DNA from: Lumbricus terrestris
Lineage: Eukaryota; Annelida; Clitellata; Crassiclitellata; Lumbricidae
NCBI GenBank assembly: GCA_949752735.1
Contig: OX457037.1
Location: forward strand, 1,427,001-1,491,000
Length of the DNA: 64,000 nucleotides
Reading direction: 5' to 3'
The translations under genes were made by a program, and so were the position numbers. The first letter of the stretch is position 1; the number at the start of each line of letters is the position of its first letter. The notes below the pieces were generated by a model. That model saw only the letters and a program-made list of their open reading frames with translations, had not been told where the DNA came from and made no database searches. Positions 32,901 through 43,563 of this stretch are shown piece by piece.

Positions 32901-35900
32901 TAGGTGGAAGAGTTGTAGTAGTTGTAGGTGGCAGAGTTGTAGTTGTTGTCGGTGGCTGAGTTGTAGTTGTTGGTGGCTGAGTTGTAGTAGTTGTAGGTGG
33001 CAGAGTTGTAGTTGTTGTAGGTGGCTGAGTTGTGGTTGTTGTAGGTGGCTGAGTTGTAGTAGTTGTAGGTGGCTGAGTTGTAGTAGTTGTAGGTGGAAGA
33101 GTTGTAGTAGTTGTAGGTGGCAGAGTTGTAGTAGTTGTATGTGGCGGAGTTGTAGTAGTTGTAGGTGGCGGAGTTGTGGTTGTTGTAGGTGGCAGAGTTG
33201 TAGTAGTTGTAGGTGGCGGAGTTGTAGTAGTTGTAGGTGGCAGAGTTGTAGTCGTTGTAGGTGGCAGAGTTGTAGTAGTTGTAGGTGGAAGAGTTGTAGT
33301 AGGTGGCAGAGTTGTAGTAGTTGTAGGTGGCGGAGTTGTGGTTGTTGTAGGTGGAAGAGTTGTAGTAGTTGTAAGTGGCAGAGTTGTAGTCGTTGCAGTT
33401 GGCAGAGTTGTAGTAGTTGTAGGTGGCAGAGTTGTAGTAGTTGTAGGTGGCAGAGTTGTAGTCGTTGTAGGTGGCAGAGTTGTAGTAGTTGTAGGTGGCA
33501 GAGTTGTAGTAGTTGTAGGTGGCAGAGTTGTAGTAGTTGTAGGTGGCGGAGTTGTGGTTGTTGTAGGTGGCAGAGTTGTAGTAGTTGTAGGTGGCAGAGT
33601 TGTGGTAGTTGTGGGTGCCAGAGTTGTAGTAGTTGTAGGTGGCAGAGTTGTAGTAGTTGTAGGTGGCAGAGTTGTAGTAGTTGTAGGTGGCAGAGTTGTA
33701 GTAGTTGTAGGTGGCAGAGTTGTGGTTGTTGTGGGTGCCAGAGTTGCAGTAGTTGTAGGTGGCAGAGTTGTAGTAGTTGTAGGTGGCAGAGTTGTAGTAG
33801 TTGTAGGTGGAAGAGTTGTAGTAGTTGTAGGTGGAAGAGTTGTAGTAGTTGTAGGTGGCAGAGTTGTAGCAGTTGTAGGTGGCAGAGTTGTGGTTGTTGT
33901 AGGTGGCAGAGTTGTGGTTGTTGTAGGTGGAAGAGTTGTAGTAGTTGTAGGTGGCAGAGTTGTAGTAGTTGTAGGTGGCAGAGTTGTGGTTGTTGTAGGT
34001 GGCAGAGTTGTAGTCGGTGTAGGTAGCAGAGTTGTAGTAGTTGTAGGTGGAAGAGTTGTAGTAGTTGTAGGTGGCAGAGTTGTAGTAGTTGTAGGTGGCA
34101 GAGTTGTAGTAGTTGTAAGTGGCAGAGTTGTAGTCGTTGTAGGTGGCAGAGTTGTAGTAGTTGTAAGTGGAAGAGTTGTAGTAGTTGTAGGTGGCAGAGT
34201 TGTAGTTGTTGTAGGTGGCAGAGTTGTGGTTGTTGTAGGTGGCTGAGTTGTAGTAGTTGTAGGTGGCTGAGTTGTAGTAGTTGTAGGTGGAAGAGTTGTA
34301 GTAGTTGTAGAAGGCAGAGTTGTAGTAGTTGTATGTGGCTGAGTTGTAGTAGTTGTAGGTGGCGGAGTTGTGGTTGTTGCAGGTGGCAGAGTTGTAGTCG
34401 TTGTAGGTGGCAAAGTTGTAGTAGTTGTACGTGGCAGAGTTGTAGGTGGCAGAGTTGTAGAAGTTGTAGGTGGAAGAGTTGTAGTAGTTGTAGGTGGGAG
34501 AGTTGTAGTAGTTGTAGGTGGCGGAGTTGTGGTTGTTGTAGGTGGCAGAGTTGTAGTAGTTGTAGGTGTCGGAGTTGTAGTAGTTGTAGGTGGCAGAGTT
34601 GTAGTCGTTGTAGGTGGCAGAGTTGTAGTAGTTGTAGGTGGAAGAGTTGTAGTAGTTGTAAGTGGCAGAGTTGTAGTAGTTGTAGGTGGCGGAGTTGTGG
34701 TTGTTGTAGGTGGAAGAGTTGTAGTAGTTGTAGGTGGCAGAGTTGTAGTCTTTGTAGGTGGCAGAGTTGTAGTAGTTGTAGGTGGCAGAGTTGTAGGTGG
34801 CAGAGTTGTAGAAGTTGTAGGTGGAAGAGTTGTAGTAGTTGTAGGTGGCAGAGTTGTAGTAGTTGTAGGTGGCAGAGTTGTGGTTGTTGTAGGTGGAAGA
34901 GTTGTAGTAGTTGTAGGTGGCAGAGTTGTAGTCGTTGTAGGTGGCAGAGTTGTAGGTGGAAGAGTTGTAGTAGTTGTAGGTGGTAGAGTTGTAGTAGTTG
35001 TAGGTGGCGGAGTTGTGGTTGTTGTAGATGGAAGAGTTGTAGTAGTTGTAGGTGGCAGAGTTGTAGTCGTTGTAGGTTGCAGAGTTGTAGTAGTTGTAGG
35101 TGGCAGAGTTGTAGGTGGAAGAGTTGTAGTAGTTGTAGGTGGCAGAGTTGTAGTAGTTGTAGGTGGCAGAGTTGTGGCTGTTGTAGGTGGCAGAGTTGTG
35201 GTTGTTGTAGGTGGAAGAGTTGTAGTTGTTGTCGGTGGCAGAGTTGTAGTAGTTGTAGGTGGCAGAGTTGTAGTAGTTGTAGGTGGAAGAGTTGTAGTAG
35301 TTGTAGGTGGCAGAGTTGTAGTAGTTGTAGGTGGCAGAGTTGTAGTAGTTGTAGGTGGCGGAGTTGTGGTTGTTATAGGTGGCAGAGTTGTAGTCGTTGT
35401 AGGTGGCCGAGTTGTAGTAGTTGTAGGTGGAAGAGTTGTAGTAGTTGTAGGTGGCAGAGTTGTAGTAGTTGTAGGTGGAAGAGTTGTAGTAGTTGTAGGT
35501 GGCAGAGTTGTAGTTGTTGTAGGTGGCTGAGTTGTAGTAGTTGTAGGTGGTTGAGTTGTAGTTGTTGTAGGTGGCTGAGTTGTAGTAGCTGTAGGTGGCC
35601 GAGTTGTAGTAGTTGTAGGTGGCAGAGTTGTAGTAGTTGTAGGTGGCAGAGTTGTAGTAGTTGTAGGTGGAAGAGTTGTAGTAGTTGTAGGTGGCAGAGT
35701 TGTAGTAGTTGTAGGTGGCAGAGTTGTGGTTGTTGTAGGTGGCAGGGTTGTGGTTGTTGTAGGTGGAAGAGTTGTAGTAGTTGTAGGTGGCAGAGTTGTA
35801 GTAGTTGTAGGTGGCAGAGTTGTGGTTGTTGTAGGTGGCAGAGTTGTAGTCGTTGTAGGTAGCAGAGTTGTAGTAGTTGTAGGTGGCAGAGTTGTAGTAG

Positions 35901-38900
35901 TTGTAGGTGGCAGAGTTGTAATAGTTGTAAGTGGCAGAGTTGTAGTCGTTGTAGGTGGCAGAGTTGTAGTAGTTGTAAGTGGAAGAGTTGTAGTAGTTGT
36001 AGGTGGCAGAGTTGTAGTAGTTGTAGGTGGCGGAGTTGTGGTTGTTGTAGGTGGAAGAGTTGTAGTAGTTGTAGGTGGCAGAGTTGTAGTCGTTGTAGGT
36101 GGCAGAGTTGTAGTAGTTGTAGGTGGCAGAGTTGTAGTTGTTGTAGGTGGCAGAGTTGTAGTACTTGTAGGTGGAAGAGTTGTAGTAGTTGTAGGTGGCA
36201 GAGTTGTAGTAGTTGTAGGTGGCAGAGTTGTAGTAGTTGTAGGTGGCGGAGTTGTGGTTGTTGTAGGTGGCAGAGTTGTTGTAGTTGTAGGTGGCAGAGT
36301 TGTAGTAGTTGTAGATGGCAGAGTTGTAGTAGTTGTAGGCGGCAGAGTTGTAGTAGTTGTAGGTGGAAGAGTTGTAGTAGTTGTAGGTGGAAGAGTTGTA
36401 GTAGTTGTAGGTGGCAGAGTTGTAGAAGTTGTAGGTGGAAGAGTTGTAGTAGTTGTAGGTGGCAGAGTTGTAGTAGTTGTAGGTGGCGGAGTTGTGGTTG
36501 TTGTAGGTGGCAGAGTTGTAGTAGTTGTAGGTGGCGGAGTTGTAGTAGTTGTAGGTGGCAGAGTTGTAGTCGTTGTAGGTGGCAGAGTTGTAGTAGTTGT
36601 TGGTGGAAGAGTTGTAGTAGTTGTGAGTGGCAGAGTTGTAGTAGTTGTAGGTGGCGGAGTTGTGGTTGTTGTAGGTGGAAGAGTTGTAGTAGTTGTAGGT
36701 GGCAGAGTTGTAGTCGTTGTAGGTGGCAGAGTTATAGTAGTTGTAGGTGGCAGAGTTGTACGTGGCAGAGTTGTAGAAGTTGTAGGTGGAAGAGTTGTAG
36801 TAGTTGCAGGTGGCAGAGTTGTAGTAGTTGTAGGTGGCAGAGTTGTGGTTGTTGTAGGTGGAAGAGTTGTAGTAGTTGTAGGTGGCAGAGTTGTAGTCGT
36901 TGTAGGTGGCAGAGTTGTAGTAGTTGTAGGTGGAAGAGTTGTAGTAGTTGTAGGTGGCAGAGTTGTAGTAGTTGTAGGTGGCGGAGTTGTGGTTGTTGTA
37001 GGTGGAAGAGTTGTAGTAGTTGTAGGTGGCAGAGTTGTAGTCGTTGTAGGTGGCAGAGTTGTAGTAGTTGTAGGTGGCAGAGTTGTAGGTGGAAGAGTTG
37101 TAGTAGTTGTAGGTGGCAGAGTTGTAGTAGTTGTAGGTGGTAGAGTTGTGGTTGTTGTAGGTGGCAGAGTTGTGGTTGTTGTAGGTGGAAGATTTGTAGT
37201 TGTTGTAGGTGGCAGAGTTGTAGTAGTTGTAGGAGGCAGAGTTGTAGTAGTTGTAGGTGGAAGAGTTGCAGTAGTTGTAGGTGGCAGAGTTGTAGTAGTT
37301 GTAGGTGGAAGAGTTGTAGTAGTTGTAAGTGGCAGAGTTGTAGTAGTTGTAGGTGGCGGTGTTGTGGTTGTTGTAGGTGGCAGAGTTGTAGTCGTTGTAG
37401 GTGGCCGAGTTGTAGTAGTTGTAGGTGGAAGAGTTGTAGTAGTTGTAGGTGGCAGAGTTGTAGTAGTTGTAGGTGGAAGAGTTGTAGTAGTTGTAGGTGG
37501 CAGAGTTGTAGTAGTTGTAGGTGGCAGAGTTGTGGTTGTTGTAGGTGGCAGAGTTGTGGTTGTTGTAGGTGGAAGAGTTGTAGTAGTTGTAGGTGGCAGA
37601 GTTGTAGTAGTTGTAGGTGGCAGAGTTGTGGTTGTTGTAGGTGGCAGAGTTGTAGTCGTTGTAGGTGGCAGAGTTGTAGTAGTTGTAGGTGGAAGAGTTG
37701 TAGTAGTTGTAGGTGGCAGAGTTGTAGTAGTTTTAGGTGGCAGAGTTGTAGTAGTTGTAGGTGGCAGAGTTGTAGTCGTTGTAGGTGGCAGAGTTGTAGT
37801 AGTTGTAGGTGGCAGAGTTGTAGTAGTTGTAGGCGGAAGAGTTGTAGTAGTTGTAGGTGGAAGAGTTGTAGTAGTTGTAGGTGGAAGAGTTGTAGTAGTT
37901 GTAGGTGGCAGAGTTGTAGTTGTTGTCGGTGGCTGGGTTGTAGTTGTAGGTGGCAGAGTTGTAGTAGTTGTAGGTGGCAGAGTTGTTGTTGTTGTCGGTG
38001 GCTGAGTTGTAGTTGTTGTCGGTGGCTGAGTTGTAGTAGTTGTAGGTGGCAGAGTTGTGGTTGTTGTAGGTGGCAGAGTTGTGGTTGTTGTAGGTGGAAG
38101 AGTTGTAGTAGTTGTAGGTGGCAGAGTTGTAGTAGTTGTAGGTGGCAGAGTTGTGGTTGTTGTAGGTGGCAGAGTTGTAGTCGTTGTAGGTGGCAGAGTT
38201 GTAGTAGTTGTAGGTGGAAGAGTTGTAGTAGTTGTAGGTGGCAGAGTTGTAGTAGTTGTAGGTGGCGGAGTTGTGGTTGTTGTAGGTGGCAGAGTTGTAG
38301 TCGTTGTAGGTGGCAGAGTTGTAGTAGTTGTAGGTGGCAGAGTTGTAGTAGTTGTAGGTGGCAGAGTTGTAGTAGTTGTAGGCGGAAGAGTTGTAGTAGT
38401 TGTAGGTGGAAGAGTTGTAGTAGTTGTAGGTGGAAGAGTTGTAGTAGTTGTAGGTGGCAGAGTTGTAGTTGTTGTCGGTGGCTGAGTTGTAGTTGTTGGT
38501 GGCAGAGTTGTAGTAGTTGTAGGTGGCAGAGTTGTTGTTGTTGTCGGTGGCTGAGTTGTAGTTGTTGTAGGTGGCAGAGTTGTAGTCGTTGTAGGTGGCA
38601 GAGTTGTAGTAGTTGTAGGTGGAAGAGTTGTAGTAGTTGTAGGTGGCAGAGTTGTAGTAGTTGTAGGTGGCAGAGTTGTAGTAGTTGTAGGTGGCAGAGT
38701 TGTAGTCGTTGTAGGTGGCAGAGTTGTAGTAGTTGTAGGTGGCAGAGTTGTAGTAGTTGTAGGTGGCAGAGTTGTAGTAGTTGTAGGCGGAAGAGTTGTA
38801 GTAGTTGTAGGTGGAAGAGTTGTAGTAGTTGTAGGTGGAAGAGTTGTAGTAGTTGTAGGTGGCAGAGTTGTAGTTGTTGTCGGTGGCTGAGTTGTAGTTG

Positions 38901-39395
38901 TTGGTGGCAGAGTTGTAGTAGTTGTAGGTGGCAGAGTTGTTGTTGTTGTCGGTGGCTGAGTTGTGGTTGTTGTAGGTGGCTGAGTTGTAGTTGTTGTAGG
39001 TGGCCGAGTTGTAGTAGTTGTAGGTGGCAGAGTTGTAGTAGTTGTAGGTGGCAGAGTTGTAGTAGTAGTGGTAGGTGGCCGAGTTGTAGTAGTTGTAGGT
39101 GGCAGAGTTGTAGTAGTTATAGGTGGAAGAGTTGTAGTGGTTGTAGGTGGCAGAGTTGTAGTGGTTGTAGGTGGCAGAGTTGTGGTTGTTGTAGGGATCG
39201 TTGTTGTGGTTGTCGGTCGCGTGGTTGTTGTCGTTTGTGATGTAGTTGTGGTCGTTTGCTTGGTCGTCGTTGTTGTTGGCTTTGTCGTCGTGGTTGTTGG
39301 TTTTGTCGTCGTTGTTGTTGGCTTTGTCGTCGTTGTGGTTGGCTTTGTTGTTGTTATTGTGGTTGATGGAGCTGCCGTCGTGGTTGGTGGACATG
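29904..39395 (-). CDS. PTS3: 9.5-kb mucin-like exon of module 3 (3,164 codons)
   Basis: One uninterrupted exon between acceptor TATTTCTTCAG and donor A|GTAAGT, 9,492 nt, phase 1-1. It starts with Cys-Pro-Pro, then about ten TTTTTKP-like units, then about 270 copies of a 24-nt unit encoding TTTTTLPP (about 39180-32731). A less regular 2.8-kb part follows, rich in TTTTPPPTTTTPQP, and the last 60 or so residues are a more normal Ser/Thr-rich tail (SASQSSSYSAQPATSATTSTIVSQPG). The unit differs from that of PTS1 and PTS2, so this array arose separately in the same exon position. Indels inside the array (TTLPPTTLPP, TTTTQPP) are multiples of three. No Cys follows the first. It probably forms an O-glycosylated rod. 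Opposite-strand VVVVVGGR, WQSCSSCR and YNYYNSAT frames are shadows. Confidence 0.85.
32731..39180 (-). repeat. 24-bp coding minisatellite (TTTTTLPP), about 270 units
   Basis: A near-uniform 24-nt period. Multi-unit blocks recur: for example, the stretch with a GTTGTTGTTGTC variant unit appears near 37985, 38533 and 38940. In-frame short units occur where 9 or so bases are missing. Confidence 0.95.
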
Positions 39396-40202
39396 CTGAA
39401 GAAATACAAGATGAAAGTATAATGTTTGAGATACGTTGCAAACAATAATAATATTTTGTCTATCAGTGAGAAGTTTTTTTTTACTACATTTCTAATTGTC
39501 GTAAAGAATTTCGCGTGTATTATTGATGTTTGTTCTGTTTTCATGATTTGAAGAACAGAAGTCAAATTGATTTCAAAATCCAAGATGTTGGTATCCTACT
39601 TCTATTGTCACTATTGAGAATGCTAATTGTATTTTCGTTAGTGGAAATATGTTTTGTGTTTTTTTCTTTATTAGGGTTTTTAGATTCTTCAAGAATCTTG
39701 TGTAACAATTCTCGAAGAAGTATGAATGGTGTCAATTTGGACTAAAGAACGAACAGATATTTATTAGTACTTAAATTGCTGTGATAATCATCTATGGGCT
39801 GCTGTCAATAGTTTCCAATTCTATGAGCACCTTAGATCTTAGTTCTTTGTACTAGTCTTCCCGCTGAGGATGCATTGCACATCTATCAACGCAGCTTTTG
39901 CCATCCTCCTCTGTCCACCGCCGCCACATCTACAGCGTCCTCCCACGTCATCTCCAGACACTCTACGGTCTCCTTCCTATTCTTTCTTGGGCTTCATCTT
40001 CCACGTTCCCACCCGGGAATCCATTTCACTGCATGGTTGGCTCTTCTATCCTCGTCCATTCGTAGCACGTGTCACATCCTATTCAGCCACTCTTATAATT
40101 ATGATGATTGGCCTATAATCCTCCGGTGTCTAAAGTGAGCGTGCAATTAGTCTTGATGTTTATTTATGACTGACCTAGATTATAATAATTATGTCAACTC
40201 AC
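39396..40202 (-). other. Intron C3-PTS3 (807 bp)
   Basis: Donor A|GTGAGT at 40202, acceptor at 39396. It contains one LINE remnant (39890-40115); the rest is unremarkable AT-rich sequence. Confidence 0.65.
39890..40115 (-). pseudogene. LINE C-terminal remnant (second family)
   Basis: The minus-strand frame reads HVLRMDEDRRANHAVKWIPGWERGR, a stop, then RKNRKETVECLEMTWEDA...VDRGGWQKLR. This is the typical C-terminal end of endonuclease/RT LINE proteins (GHVLRM...W.P.G.R.RGRP..TW), with two stops. It is a different family from the CTATATAA-tailed LINE. Confidence 0.75.
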
Positions 40203-40517
40203 TAGATATGTTGCAGGATGCGTTGATCGTGGGCGCATTCTGTGCGACGTATGCGAACTGTGGCGTCGGCTTCGTAAATGCTATAGCGCATGTGTAGGTA
40301 ATTGGAGTGTTGGCAGTGACTGTGATGGTTGATGTTGACGTGTAATACGGATTATTCAATGTCCTCGCAGGAGTGTCGGTCTGGTACGGATTACCATTGA
40401 TGGTCCATTTCATCATTGCACTGATTGGCATGTAACTGGAGTCAGCATACACCAGAGTGCAGGTTAGGGTAAACCTTGTTGTATTGACCGATTTGCAGCT
40501 GCATGCTGGAGGACTTT
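40203..40517 (-). CDS. C3: IgC-like domain exon of module 3
   Basis: 105 codons between acceptor TCTCCTGCAG and donor A|GTGAGT, phase 1-1. It opens with PPACSC and has B-strand Cys (FTLTCTLVY), C-strand Trp (MMKWTINGN), STSTITVTANTPITY, F-strand Cys (YTCAIAF), a FAYVAQNAP segment equivalent to DFIATNAP in C1 and C2, and a terminal NASC. The same five-Cys layout occurs in all three C exons. Sequons occur at NTT and NAS. The YADSSYMPISAMMKW stretch aligns with YADGTIHPINANMTW of C1, confirming paralogy. It is separated from V3 by a 443-bp intron in which I see nothing else. Confidence 0.8.
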
Positions 40518-40960
40518 CTGCAGGAGACATACAATCAGGAGTAGCAGAGTAGACTAGTTTATTGCTTTGTTTAAAGTAACAAAAACGTTAAGCTACATAA
40601 ATTGAATGCCACGAGAGAAATAGGCCTACTGCGAATATCACTTTATTTAGACATTTTGATAGATTCTTGGCATGGATTCAAAATAAATTCAACACAAAGG
40701 CATTAGTTTAGTATCGTTCACAGCATTGCCGAAGATTTCGTAAAGCTTGTAGCTATTTGATGATTCTCATTTAATTTACTCTCAGTATCTAAATAGTAGA
40801 CTTTAATTGACAAACGTCAAAGTCTTTCATATATAAAAAGAGACCGTCACCTCGATAGCCCAGTAGTTGTTTTTCTTCGTGTCTGGTCACCAAGAGCATT
40901 CTTCTGTGAGTTTTTTTTTGTTTTATCACTATTATAAAAACATTTGTAAGCATTACTCAC
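40518..40960 (-). other. Intron V3-C3 (443 bp)
   Basis: Donor A|GTGAGT at 40960, acceptor CCTGCAG at 40518. No repeat or other feature recognised. Confidence 0.65.
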
Positions 40961-41281
40961 TGACGGCGACGATTTTGGCGCCGACCCTGTTGGTTCCGTT
41001 GGGGTTGATAACGTACAAGCCAGCAGTTGATATCGGAGGTGTGGCTGCGTTCCCCTGAGCAATCTTTATGATCAGACCAGACTGGTTGACGGCATACAGA
41101 TTCTTTAACGAATTGTTAACAGTGTCGTCATAGTTTGTGATTGTATAAGTAGCCAGAGGATCTGTTGTTGGTTTAACAACATAAGATACTTTTGTCGGAC
41201 TGTCGCAGGTCAATATCGTATTCTGAGTTCCCTCGTAAACGGCCAAATTTATTGGCAGTGTAGCACATTGACCATCGACAC
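40961..41281 (-). CDS. V3: IgV-like domain exon of module 3 (first recognised exon)
   Basis: 107 codons between acceptor TTCCCTTCCAG and donor A|GTGAGT, phase 1-1. It reads DGQCATLPINLAVYEGTQ, TILTCDSPTKVSYVV (B-strand Cys present, C-strand Trp replaced by Tyr), KPTTDPLATYTITNYDD, NSLKNLYAVNQSGLII, ISTAGLYVINPNGTNRVGAKIVAV. The F-strand Cys of V1 and V2 is missing (YVINPN), whereas the B-strand Cys they lack is present. So each V domain keeps two Cys in different places. Sequons occur at NQS and NGT. The phase-1 acceptor shows that an upstream exon exists (signal peptide or a further PTS exon), which I could not find between 41282 and 64000. Confidence 0.78.
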
Positions 41282-41399
41282 CTGGAAGGGAAAGTCAGTT
41301 ACAGTATTACGATCTTTGCAAACAACTGCGACCTATTTACTTTCTTTATTCAGATCTCCGATCTATCGAACAAACTTTTATGTCGCAATATGATTGTAG

Positions 41400-41640
41400 G
41401 CTATATTTGTATCTTCAATTGCTATGGCGCCCCTTCAAGCTCGCTACTCAGAGGCGCCCCCGACTGCAACACGGATACTGTATAGGAGTTTCACGCCAAA
41501 GCACTGAGCAATTGCAAGTGAAGGACTTGCCCAAGGTCGTTGCGCGGCAACGTGAGGTTGATTCGAACCTGTAACCCTCCGGCTGCAAGGCAACGAACAC
41601 ACCCGCTAAACCATTCCGTTGTTTCCATCTTCAATATCAA
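41400..41640 (-). repeat. LINE/SINE-like 3' tail
   Basis: About 41405-41470 matches the GGCGCCTCTGAGTA...GGGGCGC LINE 3' end on the minus strand. About 41505-41640 reads CAAGGTCGTTGCGCGGCAAC...GATTCGAACCTGTAACCCTCC, resembling the internal-promoter B box of tRNA-derived tails. Confidence 0.5.
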
Positions 41641-42600
41641 CTGCTGAAAATGCATCACAGGGCATTGTAAAGTATATTTTCAGTTGTTGGTATTAACAAA
41701 AATAATTATCGTCTCGCCTGATAAATTTCGTCTCCTCTTTTTTCCTAGTATAAGAAATTCTGATGCAGCATTTCTGTGCATCTGAATGGTATACAGGAAA
41801 GTAAGCTGCAGACGATGGTCAAATGCGGTCTGGGAAATATAAGCTTACTGCTACTTTGTCAGGTACAGCTATTGCAGTCTTGTCGGATGCGTATTTTGCG
41901 CTTCCCAATAAAAAGTAGTAGGCCTAAGCACATATTAAGGCACATACGCACATTTAGGCCTTTAGTATTACTACGCAGTGGAATACAAAATATGCCATAT
42001 GATACAACATAATATTACAAATATTATAATATGACGCAATAGCCTGAAATTGAAAATTTGCGCATAATAACAACCTCATCTCGCAATTGGTTGTGATGCG
42101 ATACAACATGGATATAGCCTAATTAAGAAAAGCAATATAACATTACTGTGAGTGTATTTAGGATATATCTCATAGGTCTATTACAACAAGACGCAATATT
42201 TTAGCCTGAAAATGAAAAATCGCGTATAATAACAACCTCATCTCGCAATTGGTTGTGATGCGATACAACATGGATATAGCCTAATTAAGAAAAGCAATAT
42301 AACTATGAGCGTATTTAGGATATTTGACGGGTTCAAACCCCCGAAAAAACAACATCTGAATTTTTTCGACCATGCCCTTTGATAAACCTCGGATGACGGA
42401 AAGTTCTCCTCTCTCCAACAGATAGGCTATGCGACACTATTACTAATAATTTTTTCTCCTAGTTGCTCGGACATCGTTGATTCGACCATCAACTGAGGTG
42501 GATTGCTACCGTGTGGACCCATCATGAAGCGTCATCGACCGATGCTTCGTAAATAAATACTATCGTGGTACTTAACAAAATGTTAATAATTATAACAATT
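41640..42600. other. Non-coding stretch with one tandem duplication
   Basis: Upstream of the first recognised Ig exon. Apart from the duplication at 42031-42324 I see no exon, promoter or repeat that I can support. Confidence 0.5.
42031..42324. repeat. Tandem duplication, period about 158 bp
   Basis: Two adjacent copies share an almost unchanged block of about 110 nt (ACGCAATA..., CATCTCGCAATTGGTTGTGA, GATATAGCCTAATTAAG), at about 42034-42144 and 42192-42302. Confidence 0.9.
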
Positions 42601-42701
42601 TTATTTTTTTCATTATTCTTCTCCCCACGTAGCCTATAAATGATCTCTCAGGGATGTCAATTATTATAGTGTCTGTAGGAAATAAAAAGTCTGAAAGGCC
42701 C

Positions 42702-42738
<37 letters not shown>

Positions 42739-43379
42739 AATTTTTTATTTTTTTTACCCGAGGTATTAATGATCCCTCAGGATTTATAAAAATTATTTAA
42801 GGAGTAAAAAAGTGAATCTCCGAGAAATCAGGCCTCGTCCCAGGTTTCACAACCATTTATTAATATTAATATTAGTATTATTAATATTATTAATATTATT
42901 ATTATAATTTTTTGGCCCTGAGGTGCTTCATTCCCCCAGGGACTTAGGGACTATTATTATATCAAGAATGTATGTCTGGTGGGTTAGGCCTCGTCTTCAG
43001 GGTGTGAGGCAAAAGAACCTTTGAAAGCGACCAGATTGTAGCGTTGAATGCAAATGGACAGACGTTGAAAAAGAAAGAAAGCTTCACGTCTGTCGCCAGT
43101 GATAGAAGAGATGCGGCTGCCAATTTCACTTACGAAGTCTGAGGCTGAAGGATTGAGTGGACCCAATGTCTCTATGGCCAACGGCTGAAAGATGTACATG
43201 TAGGAAGCGGGCAACTCTCCGTATTTCTGTTCTTTGCGAATGGCCGCCTGCACTAATGCAGGCCCGACCAAACCGTATTATTATTATTATTATGTTTATT
43301 TTTTTATTGTTTAAAAACTAGTCCGGAATTGTCAGGCCTCGTCTTGAGGGTTTGAAGAGAAAGTTCCTTTAAAAGCGAC

Positions 43380-43442
<63 letters not shown>

Positions 43443-43563
43443 CCTTTTAATATTTTCAACGAACAACATCAAAACAGGAAGTACAATAAAATAGGGAAGC
43501 AATAACTAATATTATATATCCTCTGGGACCGGCTCAGCTAAAGTTCCTCGAAAGGCCACCGAG

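Larger units (their letters stand above)
1..41281 (-). other. Putative giant Ig-mucin gene, three tandem V-C-PTS modules (partial)
   Basis: Nine minus-strand exons repeat the order IgV-like, IgC-like, Thr/Pro/Ser (PTS) three times. Seen directly: the eight complete exons are multiples of three long, all boundaries are phase 1, and every exon is bracketed by AG and GT. The junction codons (AAA, ACA, AGT, CGG, GCG, GTT, CGT, GTT) contain no stop. The visible coding sum is 24,914 nt, about 8,304 codons. No signal-peptide exon, membrane exon, poly(A) site or promoter could be recognised inside the span, and the 1,036-bp intron between PTS2 and V1 is half filled by a LINE remnant, leaving little room for a gene boundary. 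Inference: a secreted or surface mucin-like protein in which Ig pairs alternate with long, stiff O-glycosylated rods. It could equally be three paralogous genes with unrecognised short terminal exons. The gene runs off the left edge. Confidence 0.7.

Noticed and set aside
30043..39448. Plus-strand VVVVVGGR, WWSGGGR and WQSCSSCR frames and the minus-strand YNYYNSAT frame (37733-39583)
   Set aside because: Same reason, for the 24-nt array and the GGTGGTGG-rich part of PTS3.
41505..41600. Possible tRNA gene (GATTCGAACC box)
   Set aside because: No cloverleaf could be drawn and no A box lies at the right distance; it fits a SINE/LINE tail better.
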